A stretch of DNA of 64,000 nt, from NCBI GenBank assembly GCA_013399875.1, contig VXAZ01007537.1, positions 938,862 to 1,002,861 of the forward strand, in the 5' to 3' direction. This DNA comes from Gymnorhina tibicen. Taxonomy: Eukaryota > Chordata > Aves > Passeriformes > Artamidae. Of this stretch, positions 49,201 through 61,149 are shown piece by piece; position 1 is the first letter of the stretch, and the number at the start of each line of letters is the position of its first letter. The notes under the pieces were generated by a model. The model had not been told where the DNA came from. It saw only the letters and a program-made list of their open reading frames with translations, and made no database searches. Both the position numbers and the translations under genes were made by a program.

Positions 49201-51769
49201 CACTTCTTTCCGGGAACTATTCTTTTAGGCCTGAAGCCCTCAGTTTCCCCAGTCTAAATAGTCCATATGAAGAAGCACAACATATGATCACCCTCCAAAC
49301 TGTCGATTTTATCTCATGTTCCTTTATTACTTAGAGGATTCAGGATGTGATATATTTGTTTACTCTAAGTTTTATCAAAACTTAAGTGCAGCCTATACTG
49401 GTTGCAGCTAAGAAGTAGCAGGTTTCTTCTTGGGATCAGTAGTTCATTTACCCACGCACATACTCAACATTGTCTGCTATCTGTTAGAATTTGCAATTTA
49501 AGCCACTTTTTCACCTACAAAGTACACACAATCAGATTTAAGGTGGTAAACATCAGCTATAAGCTGATCTCATGCAGGGAAAAATTTAACAATATATCCA
49601 AGATGAAAGGGGTACTGCTCAAAAGAAAGAAGACAGGAATAGTAATGAAATAAGGCCTCTGCTGTCAGACAGATTATATTGATGTTCAATACTGGGTTGG
49701 AAGCCAATACACACATTTCTTGTTGGATAACCATCACATTTATAAGGACAAAACTGAAACACGGTCTGCTGAAAAGACTATTTCTCTTGTGCTGGCTACA
49801 TATTAACAATCTCTACTGCAAGGAAGCTGGCAAATACTCAGAAAAGTGACCTAACTAACATTACAAAAAAGATTGTTGTTACCTGGAAGAACAGAAATAT
49901 TGGAGGAGTCAGACTGTCTAGTATCCTATCCTTCTGTAAATAAACATGTATTTTTTTATTTTCAGAATAAGGCTTCTTTTTTTGGTGTTTTGGTAATTTA
50001 TAAGATATGTGAAGCAGTAAGAACTTGAGGTTGCTAATGCTGACATTTTCTATTCTCCCCAATTTGATGATGAGGTGTAGGTAGGATACATTGAAATTTT
50101 GTCAAGAATACATCGATAGTATGGATAGAGATTCTATTTTCTTCTGCATTTTAATAAACAAATTAAAATTATAGAGGTAGGCTTTTCTATTTTTGAAATT
50201 TGTGGAGATCTGATGTAACTCCTGCTGAATTCAGTATAGTCCTGTAAAAGGATAAAACCCTTGTATTATACTACGTGCGTATGCATTTACATATACTCAT
50301 AATTTCATCTCTTCAGAATATAATCCTATTTATGTTTTGCCTTTTTATCCTGGCTTCAGAAATCCAAAGACCAAACATTTTATACCAAGAAAATTTGCCA
50401 GTATAAACAGGAAGGATGCTTGTGTTAGCGACAGAGAGAAAGAGAAGACAGAGAATGAGTTATCTTCAATAAACATTTTTTAAGCAATTTTACTTGACAG
50501 AATGGTATATGGCTATTAGCAATCTTCATGTGAGCTTTTATCTCTGGTCCCATGCCTTGAGGAGTGATAGCAGCGTAGCAGTTCTCATTAGTTTTGAAAA
50601 TGGATTTTGTTTTATTCCCTCAGTAACCTCACTGAGTGCCTGTCCCTAGCTTATTTCAGGTTTTACATTTCTTTTTTCTGTTGTACGTGATGCTCTCTTC
50701 TCATTTCTTCTGTTTGCCAGGATTTCAATTGTACTAATCCCTCTGTAGCTGTCTGATATTGCACTAATGGGAAAGGTACTGTCAAGGTACAATACCATAA
50801 CAGACCTCAACTTTTTTTTTTAACAATGTACACAATTTTTGAGAACATTGAGAAACATCAGGCAGAGGCAATAACTAGATCTCAGACACTCGTTGTTGAG
50901 GAAATTTTTTAATTTCACACAGAAAATTACAGAAAACCAATTAACCTGAAGTGAAGATAGACAAGACAGGAGTAATAGTAAGTCTGAGACTCTCATTGAG
51001 AACTCCACTGGAGAGCTGGTGTCTGCTTTTTGTTAAACACTGCATTTTGTTAACGAATAACATGATTATAGGCATTTTAGTCTGTCTTCAAGAGTAGAGA
51101 TGGACTAACAGAAATAAGACATTATTAAAAATACAAATACAAGAAGGCCAGGATTTTGTAGATTTTATAGATTGATTTGAATATTTAAAAGGGGCTGGAA
51201 TAAAATTGCAGAGGATGACACTGAACTTGATTGAATTTTCTGTGTTCAAAATTATTTAAAATGACTTTGTAAAGGATGACCTCCCACATAATTCTGCTGA
51301 GTTTCCCTCATACACTCAGTTAAACACGTGATATATTTTTATAAGACTGGGTCACTTCTTGTTCCAGTTCACGCATTTGGTGTTTTAATTTCTTCCTTAA
51401 CTCCTAAGTACCTCCATAGGTTTTTATTATTCAGACAAGAAGGATTTATATTTATAAATGTCTGAATCATGAATAAGAATAGGCTTGGACTACAGCCTAA
51501 GCCTATAATACCAGCATACCCACATTTTTACTTTGGTGGAAGTTCAGAAGAAATATTATATCTGTTCCCCAAACAGATGTCTGAAATTTTCTGTAGGTTT
51601 ATCTTAGTTTTATCAGGCATTCAAATGGCTTCTGCTACCTGCTTCTTGCTTAGGTGTTTAACCAACCATGATGATGGTTTTTCGTAGTTTCAATTTGAAT
51701 TAAACCATTATCAAATGCCTTCCATGTCTACTGGATAACTTCAGGAAGGAAGAAGGAATGCAAGAAAGC
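46218..51769. other. AT-rich unique sequence, no gene recognised
   Basis: About 5.5 kb without a recognised repeat or exon. A patch at about 48990-49250 is less AT-rich and could be an unrecognised old repeat. ORFs reach 116 codons (47373-47723, minus strand) without a recognisable family. Confidence 0.5.
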
Positions 51770-53033
51770 AGACAGAGTCACTGGCCTCTAAGGACATGCT
51801 TTGCCACTGATAGCCCCCCTCCAGGCCTGATGTTCAGACAGTTTCAGACCACTATGCTCTTTACTCACCCAGCCCATACTTCATCATTTTCTCTATGAGG
51901 ATCTTATGGGAGATAGTGTCCAAAGCCTTAATGAATTCCAGGTAAACAATATCCACTACTCCCCCCTCATTTTCCAGGCCAGTCATTTCACTGTAATAGT
52001 TTATCAGGTTGGTCAAGTATGACTTTCCCTTGAGGAATCCATCATGGTTTCCCTGTTCTGCATGTGTCCGGAAAAGTTTCCCAGGATTAGTTGCTCTATC
52101 ACCTTCCCAGGAAATGAGGTGAGGTTGAATGGCCTGTAGTTGTCTGCAAACTTCTTCTCGCCCTTCTCATTGGTAGGTGTGACATTTGCTTTCCTCCAGT
52201 CCTCAGACAGCTCTCCCAGTCATCATAGTCATTCAAAGATTATTGAGAATGGTCTCAATAGGTTATATAAATCAGAGCCCTCAGAACTTGTGGTGTGTTC
52301 CACCAGGATCCAGGGACTTATATAAGTCCAGTTTCTTTAAATAGTCCCTGTCCTGATCCTCTTCCACCATGGGTCAGTCCTTCTTGCTCTAGAAATTTCA
52401 CATGGTCTCTGGGGCTTGCTAGTAAAGATTGAGGTAAAGAATGGATCCAGAACCTCAGCCTTCTCCAAGTCCTGTGTCACTAGGTCCCCTACCTGTTCAG
52501 CAGTGGGCCCACATTTTCCCTAGACTTCTTTTTATTAGGTATACAATTATGGAATACTTTCTTGTCTTTCACTTTTACCGGACAGATTCAATTCCATCTG
52601 ACTTTTTCTATGAAAACTTCATCCCTTCATGTTCAGGCAGTACTTCTGTATTCTTTCCAGGATACTTGTTCCCAGTTTTACCTTCTGTATACTTCTTTTT
52701 CATGTTTCAGTTTGTCCAGGAACTCCTTGTTCTCCCATGAAGACCACTTGCCATTTTTTGCCTGACTTCCTAACTGATGGGGTGGACTGCTCTTGAGCTT
52801 GGGGGTGAACCTTGAATATTAACCAGTCTTTTTGGGTCCGTCTTCCCTACACAGCCTTTTTCCATGAGCCTTCTTCATGCAGATCTCCTGCAGCCCAGTA
52901 CTTCGATCCTATGGTTTTGCTCTGCTCCCTCATCACAGCATGCTGAACCCCTGACTCTTACAGTCACTACAGCCAAGGCTGCCTTCAACCTTTGCATTAG
53001 CAATGAGTTCTTCCTTGTTTGTGAGAACAAGCA
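51770..53033 (-). mobile_element. Internal CR1 LINE fragment (EN end to RT), reverse strand
   Basis: Reading the reverse strand from 53033 downwards, CR1 ORF2 pieces appear in correct order across shifting frames. The end of the endonuclease is LVLTNKEELIANAKVEGSLG with GCSDC (SDH changed to SDC). The linker includes WLIFKVHPQAQEQS and RKSGKKWQ, then LVTQDLEKAEVLDPFF near 52490. The RT fingers read DWRKANVTPTNEKGEK and NYRPFNLTSFPGKVIEQ near 52050-52150. The palm reads VYLEFIKALDTISHKIL near 51930. Both ends are missing: there is no FADD box or 3' end on the left and no early endonuclease on the right. The right end stops exactly where the LTR at 53034 begins. Confidence 0.9.
53029..53033. 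repeat. Possible target-site duplication of the 53.0 kb LTR, left copy
   Basis: AAGCA precedes the LTR edge TGTTGCGGG. The right-hand partner at 53534-53538 is AAGTA, one transition different. A 4-of-5 match is weak evidence on its own. Confidence 0.4.
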
Positions 53034-53533
53034 TGTTGCGGGTTAACCCTAATACGAAGTTCAGCCCCTCACAGCCACTCACTCCCTCTCTCCAGTGGGA
53101 ATGGAAGAGAGAATTGAAGGTATGAAAGTGAGAAAATTCATGTGTTGAAATAAAGACAGTGTAATAGGTAAAGCAAAGCTCTGCACGTAAGCAAGGCAAA
53201 ATAAGGAATTAATTTGCTACTTACCATTGGCAGACAGATATTTAACCATCTCTAGGAAAGCAGGGCTTCATTATGCTTAAAAGTTGCTTGGGAAGACAAA
53301 CACCATCTCTCCAAAGTTCCCCCTTCCTCCTTCTTTACATCAGTTTTATTGCTGAAGAAAATGCAAAGCTGTGACACGCTGGGGCAGCGAGAGAAACTGG
53401 GGAGGCCTTGGCTGTGTGTAGGCACTGATCAGCAAGAACTAAATCACTGGTGTGCTTTCAACACTGTTTTGGTCACACATCCAAAACATAATACCATACA
53501 AGCCACTGTGGAAAAAAACCCAACTGCCATGCA
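53034..53533 (-). mobile_element. LTR of the same passerine ERV family, reverse strand
   Basis: The forward strand reads the family in reverse. TGTTGCGGGTTAACCCTAAT is the U5 end, followed by CCACTCACTCCCTCTCTCC and AAATAAAGACAGTGTAATAG (R region). Then come CCATCTCTAGGAAAGCAGGG, TTGGGAAGACAAACACCATC and, at the U3 start, ATCCAAAACATAATACC. A U3 segment containing the usual TATA and ATTCCATACCATATG region is deleted near 53340-53380. The LTR is 500 bp with TG...CA ends. It is a solo LTR, diverged from the copies at 20222 and 42031. Confidence 0.87.
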
Positions 53534-53538
53534 AAGTA
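53534..53538. repeat. Possible target-site duplication of the 53.0 kb LTR, right copy
   Basis: AAGTA follows the LTR edge CCATGCA and pairs with AAGCA at 53029-53033. Confidence 0.4.
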
Positions 53539-55802
53539 TTATCATAACCATATGCTTATTTTGTACTTATCCACTGGTCAGCATAGTGGACTCCTGCTGC
53601 ACTTTTCATACACTATGTATATGGAAATACACTGTTGATTCCAGCTACAGTGAAGAACATGTAAGTGGAGTCTCTCTGCGGGCTTGGCACAGCAGTGCCT
53701 GAATTCTAACTGCTGTCTTTAGGTACTGGATTAACAGAAAGGGAAACAATAATATCATCTCCTAATTTTTAACTTTTTTTCCAATAAACACACTTCAGAT
53801 CAGAGATTTATTTCATAGAGTTGTTTAAAATTTTTTTTTAATCATATTACAGATTTTTTGGACATTACTGTGAAGCTGAGTATCAAAGTGCCAATAATCC
53901 ATATGAAATCTATTGGCAAAGAATATATGTGACAACACTTATCATTTAAAATAAATCACAATTTCAGAGGCAAACTTAAAACATTTCCATTAACTTTTAA
54001 ATTAAAATATGGCACATTAACTTCCAATTAAATGGCAGAACATTAAAAAAAAGGTGGGGGTGGGGAAGAGGAGGATGGAAAAAAGTAATCAGCAAAAATT
54101 CAAGCCCACAATTTACTTTTCTGGTATCATGAGAATTATTTCCACTGAAAATGGTCACATGCTGGTCTATTGATGAGATGCATATTTTCCAAAAGATTTT
54201 CTAAAGTTGTAAACAATAATGTCAAGCTCAGCATTGCCACATTGCATGCAAACATGAAGTTAAAAATTCAACACTTGCACAAATAATTATAACAAATAAA
54301 TTGCAAAAGAGGAGAAGAAATCTGTTGCAAATGAGGGAAGTGGAATTTTAGAGCCAAAAGCAAAAGCTTTGAATTTAACAGCATCCAGTTCATTTAATGT
54401 CAACAGTGTAAACTGACAAATTTATGGAATTAACACAGACAATCTTGGAAAACTAATGGAACACTTAAACAGCATCCAAAATAGGACATAATTATGCTAT
54501 ACTTAACTGGTTTAAAAAATAATTTATTACAATGGGAATCATACCAGGGTGTAAGGTAACAGCAAAATATTCTACAAATGTAAAGCCATATAAATTATAA
54601 GAAATATACTCTATTGGATATATACCCCTGCTAACACTTTGGTGAAATTACAGGATCCCTAGAATTCTTCAGATTTGTGCATGACTGGAACTATTCAGAA
54701 TATAGCAAATATTTTTTAAGGTGCTTCAAAATGTTCTTTAAGATCTAGATTCTCTTTCATGAAATGCAAATATTTTAAATATATATGCATTATCTCTGCC
54801 TTACACCTTCACAATCTGCTCATGGCTAGCTTATCTCTTCTAGGAATCAAGGAAACAATCACTCTAATAGAGACAATAAAAGCAGCATCTTATAGATAGA
54901 TCTGCCTCAAAAGGTGAACTCCTGTGGTTTCAGCAGGCCCAACATTACAATATTTGGTTGTTTCATTTTGTCTGGAGTGAAAAGGCTTTTGGAATGTTAA
55001 AGGCTTTCTGTGGATAAAAGCTGTAAAAGTGTTTATAAGTAAAGATTTTGACATTTTAGATGGAATGAAATGTTTTGACTGTTGAATTTAAACTTTTTAC
55101 CTTTAATTGTAAAAGAAAGCTCTCCTGTTTTAACATACAAAGCAACTCTTAAGTAGTGATAAAATTTATTGTACAATGACTTTATCTGTATTTATGGATA
55201 GTAGTATTTCTTGGGATTTCTTTGAAATTGACAACCATTACCTAGACAAAGAATATTAAATTAGTTACTTCTAACTGATTTCATGTATCACTGTAGTATA
55301 GCAGTACTTTCCAATGACTTTGCATACATTTTTACATCTGAAGTAAGTCAATACCTGGAAGTTTGATTTTTAGGTGACTATATTCTCACAGTGAATCCTT
55401 TCAGCACCAAGCAGAGCACAATATACTTTGTATATCCCCATAAGCAACCTTATACAGAATACTGGCATTGCTTTCCAAAGCAGGGCTATATATTCCTTTT
55501 TAGACATCCTCATGAGGATTTCCTCCCTGCTGGAACTCAGTTATCTCTGCTGGAAATATGACCTGGCAGTAATGCATAATAGAGCCTTCAGTGAAGTTTG
55601 GAATAGTAAAAATTTGTTTAAATAGGCATAATTGCTGGATTGATAGTCATCAGTGCAGAGCCAGCTGTGAATATTTAGATTTAGGGGTTTTAAAATTGAA
55701 TTTAAACAAATGAATGCATGGAAATATACCTTTTCCTCAATACATCTTTAATTATATGTACATGGAAGGACATCTCCATGAATAAGGGACAGAGACAACA
55801 CA
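53539..55802. other. AT-rich unique sequence
   Basis: No gene or transposon recognised in this very AT-rich stretch. Confidence 0.55.
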
Positions 55803-55945
55803 GCTAATAGCTCAGTGACTAGGGCATTCATCTACAAAGAACAACCAGATTCAAATCCTTGAAGTGACTCCCACAGAGCAGTAATTTAAAAGCTTAATCT
55901 CCTTGTTCCTGTGGGAGTGACCTAACTATAATGATCTCATTATTC
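55803..55945 (+). mobile_element. Palindromic tRNA-like SINE relic (two inverted tRNA-like halves)
   Basis: The left half has tRNA promoter-like boxes in the right order and spacing: an A box ATAGCTCAGTGACTAGG (55807-55823) and a B box CAGATTCAAATCC (55846-55858). The right half is a degraded inverted copy. The reverse complement of 55911-55930 is TATAGTTAGGTCACTCCCAC, which lines up with the A-box half, and GGAGATTAAGC lines up with the B-box half. Such inverted tRNA-like dimers resemble a repeat I remember from turtles and crocodilians. The family name and that resemblance need a database search. It is heavily diverged, so it is old. Confidence 0.55.
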
Positions 55946-58900
55946 TAGGAGCCTCTATTCTGCTCAAGTGTGTTCTGCCTACTTTTGTTTTTAAAATCCA
56001 ACCTGATCTGAAGTATCTGTCTATGTGAAAGCTTAATTGAAACTAGGAGACTCAAAAAAAAAAGGATATTTTGGTTTGGTCTGGTTTCCCCACTGGGTTG
56101 GGATTTTGTGATGAGAAACATTACACTGAAAAATCCCCATTTCTATAAAGAAAGCTTTCAACATCAATATAAAAAGCTATTAAAACCTCTAATTACAAAA
56201 CATAAACACATGAAGTCTAAATCTAAATCTTCTTCCTGGGGATAATTTCTGAAAAAGTGGCAAAGAGTCAATTCCTATAACTTTTAGCACTGTTTCTATG
56301 TCCCATTGATCTTCCATCTCCATCACAGCAAGTAAATGATTGGAACACATTGGTTAATGATTATTTTGATATTATGAGAAGCAACAGATAAGCTTTGCTT
56401 ATGCTTTCTTATTTTCCCTCAAAATTCACATAATCAAAATCAATATAATGGTTTATGCTTTCAGTGATAGGATGTGTCAGTTAGTGAAAGAATTGTGTTC
56501 CATTAGTGTAACTTATTTGGCTTCTAAGCTATCCCTAAGCATCACCTCGACTGACGTTATTAGGGCAACAACAATCCACTTTTACTCTCCTCTTCAGGGA
56601 ATAAACATTATTAGTTTTTCCTTCCTACTCACAGAACTTCTGATCTGGGTGGAAATAACTTGGCTGGCATTTGGTCTGCAGATATAGAGAATATGAACAT
56701 TCATGCACAAACCTGTTAGTGTACCTGGTGAATGCTTTAAAACTTGTGATAGTATCATAACTTCACACCATATTTTCCCTAGAGAGGGTGTTCTTGCCAA
56801 AAAGCAGCACGAGAAATGCTGTGATAAAACTAAAGTATAGTGCTAAAAAGAATGCTACTGTACTGTATGACTGTGTAATGTTCTCTTAGAAGCTCCTTGA
56901 AGTGCTGGTGACCTGGTGCATCTTGACTCTTATCTTGGGCTAGTGCCCAGAAATGCAATCTTAGGTCTGTATGTCTTTCAGTCTGTGTACCAGTCCCTCT
57001 GTTCTAATGGGTTTTGATCCATCTGATCCCTTTTAGTCATACTTTGAAGACAGGTAGAGTCTAAAACGACATTTGCTTTAAATGCTATGAAAATGAGAGG
57101 AGGCGCCAAGGAGTTGCACTCAACTGAAACCACTGAGGTAAAAGTAGTCAGAATTCAGCCACCAAATATGCAATTGACCAATTAGCATATAGAAATAGGC
57201 TAGTAGACCCATAGAAGGAAGGTAATGTGTAGATTTAGAATTGCTCTGGTAATAGGATCAAGAGAGAAAGAATTTGTATCTGAATGAAAGTAAGTTTCAC
57301 TGGTTACATCCCACCACACCAGAAATTTGTTTCTGTGTGTCATGCAGCTGCCATAAGTATTGCAGTTGTTCCTGATAGATGGGCACTGCACTTTGGTGAT
57401 CATTTCCTGGCTGGTTTTAAGCTTAACCACTGTATGAGACACTGCTTTCACTTTAACAATATAAATGTAACTATTTGGAGTAAGGGCAGGTTATGTTGTA
57501 CCAATGTTTATATTGTGCAATATCTAACAGCAGGTTATAAACTATTATTGATAAATAGTAGCCATTTCTATCTTCCATTCCCTGACTGAAAGCTCTGTTC
57601 TGTTTTTCTTGCCTATTCCTTCTCTATGCCAAACCCACAAATTCAGAATTAAATTTGAACTCATTGACTTAAAAGTTTATGGGAATGGAGAATTCTTGTC
57701 ATTAAACTGTTAATATTCTAGAATAAAAAATGTGACAAATATGTTTTTGATAGCTGCAAAGACCATAGTTAATTAATCTGCAGAATTTATCTGTTACTTG
57801 ATGGCTTTTTTGATCTATGATCTACAACATTCACAAGCAATAAATCTACCTTCCAGACAACATTAATTCATCCTCACTCTAAAAAAAGTAGAATGGTCCA
57901 CTGGTGATCACTGAAGTTTACTAAGATTTTTTTGAAAAATTCTTGATAAATTACAGACTGAGATTCTGCTGAAGGTAGTAATAGTTCCAATTTTTAGCTT
58001 TCAGATCTTGAAGGCATGGTTTGGAAAGGAGATCCATAAGTAACTCGGTGGGGTACATATGCTCCCTGGCTGACTCCTGGGAAGAAACATGACTACCTCA
58101 ACCCGCTCTTTATCCCTAGAGTAATTCTGCCTGATGTCATGATGTTATCAATATTAAATATCTTATCCAAAGAAGGACTAGGAAGTAAGAGAAGGATCTA
58201 GACTTTTTCCAGTCTAGGCTTGAAAATCAAGGATAGATAAAACTCACACTTTAATTAATTTTTTTTTTTGTCTCACACTAGGACCTAGACAAAACCTAGA
58301 CAATACCTAGATTTTATACGGCATTGTAGGAAACTGGAACTGGTCCCAGAGGGGACTGGGTTTTCTGAGGTCCTTTTGTCAAAATATTCCTCCTTTAAAA
58401 CCTTAAATTCTTCTTCACACCATTTCTCTGTTGTCTGTCTGTTGTCTGTTGTCTGTCACACCTTGCCTAAGTAATTTGTGTTCACTTTTGAATCTTTCTT
58501 TTCCAGCCCCACATTGCATAGCATCTCTCTTATTGCTGAGAATCTGGCCCCTTTTTCACTGTGACGTTTCTTCACTGGCCAAGAGCTATTTTTTCTTTCC
58601 AAACAAAAGATATTGTACTTTTCGTCTTGCTACCTCTTGATGAGTAGGAAATGTTCCCACAATGCCACTTCATTATTCGCCTCCAAAACATCACTTAAAA
58701 TTCTCCTGTTCCATGGTGCCTACAAAAAATGTGACTGTGGTTAGACCATTGATGTGCCTAGATGCCAGACTGAGAGCAGTCTCATTTTCTTGAAGTTTCA
58801 TACTGTCTGAAATGTTGCAGGATGCCAGTAAAAATATTTAACTTCATCAAGCTTTTTTATCAAGATGTAGTTTGTACAGCCTAAGTAAAAGAATGTTTTA

Positions 58901-61149
58901 GCCGTTAATTTAAACTGCATAACAGTTCTTTCTTTTGCTATCTTGCCCTTTTCAGACAAGGCTGAATTCCTTCATTTCTACAGTTTGGCATTTCCATTGA
59001 CTTAATGACGAGAAAAAGCACTGATAGAGCCCAGACATTTCATGGTTTTACAGTACATGGGAGGATATAGATTTATGGTTGATAGGATCTTCTCAAATGG
59101 CAGTTCAACCAGACTGAAAACAGAGATCCAAAGGTTGTTCATTGTTCTAAAAAACATTATTTTAATAATTTATTTCCTAATAAACAAACATGGATCCCTG
59201 CAATTCTCCATTCAGATGTTATACAGGCAACATGGAAGACCAAGAGGTGAATCAATTTGTTATGGGAAAAGGTACAATGAAATAACATCACAAATTGGCT
59301 TACTGATAGCATCACACACCAAGTTCAAAAGGTTTTGGGCTTACAGAACAAACCATAAATCCTCAAACCCTAAAATTTACACTTTAACCTATCATTCTGA
59401 TCATTAAAAACCTGATGAATATCTTAACTACCACAGAAGCAGACAAAAAAGCAAAATTCTAGAGGTTAAATTCAGTGCCATTATAGGAAATCCCTTACAA
59501 CCAGTCAGGTTTGCGAAAGAGTTTCAAAATATTCATGAAAATTTTCCAGTGAAGAAAACAGATGAGTCAGATGAACACACTGTAACATCATCTTCAGCAA
59601 TGTCTTATTTAGATGACAGTCAATCTTTGACCTCTGACGAGATGAAATTATTGCAGGAGGTATCAAATGCAGCTTATAATTCTGAATTTCATGCGTATAT
59701 AAAAATAAAGATTTTGGTAATGAGGATGAAGGTTATAATGGGAATGGATTTAAAAGGCAGAGAGACATAATAACAGTAGTTTAGACTGAAAAGATCAGGG
59801 ACCTGACAATCGGGACAAATGCCATGTTAGTTTTGAGCTGAAAAAGAAAACAGACTTCACAATCTCCAAAATATTGTTGGCTTGCTATTATACAAGCCAC
59901 TTCGAGTGACCACTGAGCCTGCAGTATTGAACTAAAATGGGACTTGCTTCTATATTCCATACTCCTTAGCACAATCCACCAAGTACATTAATTGGTAGCA
60001 TTTGGAAAAGTTTAGTGACCTTTTCCAACAAACTTCCACTCTCTCCTTAACACTGAAATTGGGTTGTTTATTCCCCCTGAGAAAAATGCTTTGACTCTCA
60101 CACACTTCATGGCCCCAGGGAACAGCAATAGCAGAGGCACCCACAGGAAAAGCAGCAGAGGAAAAGAAGACAGAATCTTTGTCACAAAAGGAACATGACA
60201 GTCAAAAGAAGAAATACACTCCTTGCAGTAAGGGCAAGCCTAAAGGTTTTTTTTAAGGAATAGTTTTAGGCTCCTTCAACTTTTACCTGAAGAATGTTTG
60301 CACTGCTTAAATGAGCAAAATTGATTAAATGTATGGGATGTGATCAGAATTAATAAATTATACCTTCAACAGGTAAGATTAATCTCCAGGTTTTATCGAA
60401 AGCACATGAAAACTATTATGTGCATTCCTTGTCTAATATCTTTTCATGATTTAGAGTTACATTGTCCTTCATTAAAGTGAATATTAAAATTATTAATTAT
60501 TCACTTTTTTGTGAGATAAGAGCAAGAAAAAGGCTTAAATCACTAATATTCTGTAGCACTTTTTTATTTTTTAATACTTTGACTGGTTAGTTTCAGTTGA
60601 AGCACATTTTAAGATTAAAAACCTGTTTTCTGTTTTAATTTACTGTACTCTTTTATAAATGTTGTTCGGTTAAACTTGTAATGATTAAGCAGAAATACTA
60701 TTTGCACTTTCTATTTACCTTGGTAAGAACTCTTCCAGTGAACTTCCACTGTAAGTTGCTTTTGTCAGGCCTTTGGGAAGTTTCAGGAATATTCTTATGA
60801 AAGATTTGCTTTGTCAGCCACTGGGGACACTGGGAGAACTATATCTAGCTTTATACCTCAAATTTGCAAAAGCAGTAGGAGACATGAGAACAAAAGATGC
60901 CTAGGAAAAATAGTTAGGAGACTTATGGAAATTTTCTGAGCAGATGGAATCTGCTGCTCTGCCAGCCATTAATTTCCACATTAAAACAATTATCACACTT
61001 TCACAGATTTAATGATTTCTCTTTTGAATCACATGATTAAGAAAACCAAACCAAAACCAAACCAAAAAAAACCAAAACCAAACAAGCAAATGACATTCTC
61101 ATTACCTGACATTATATTTTTCAGTTATTATTTGTATTTGGTGGATTGA
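55946..61149. other. AT-rich sequence, no gene recognised
   Basis: No transposon recognised. A (TGTCTGT)-like short repeat lies at about 58428-58457 and an (ACCAAA)n-like tract at 61042-61085. A coding-like stretch at 59042-59770 is listed separately. Confidence 0.5.
59042..59770 (+). other. Unidentified coding-like stretch, possible old pseudogene
   Basis: A 121-codon open frame (59042-59407) is followed by a second open stretch in another frame. That second frame is readable from about 59430 to 59770 with a stop-free run of roughly 110 codons. Parts are acidic and serine-rich and look protein-like: DESDEHTVTSSSAMSYLDD, then SLTSDEMKLLQEVSNAAYN. I do not recognise the family. No clear splice sites, poly-A tail or flanking duplication were found. 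It could be a degraded retrocopy, an exon of an unrecognised gene or chance. Confidence 0.15.

Noticed and set aside
52441..52765. Forward-strand ORFs of 67-99 codons
   Set aside because: They are shadows of the antisense CR1 ORF2 fragment.
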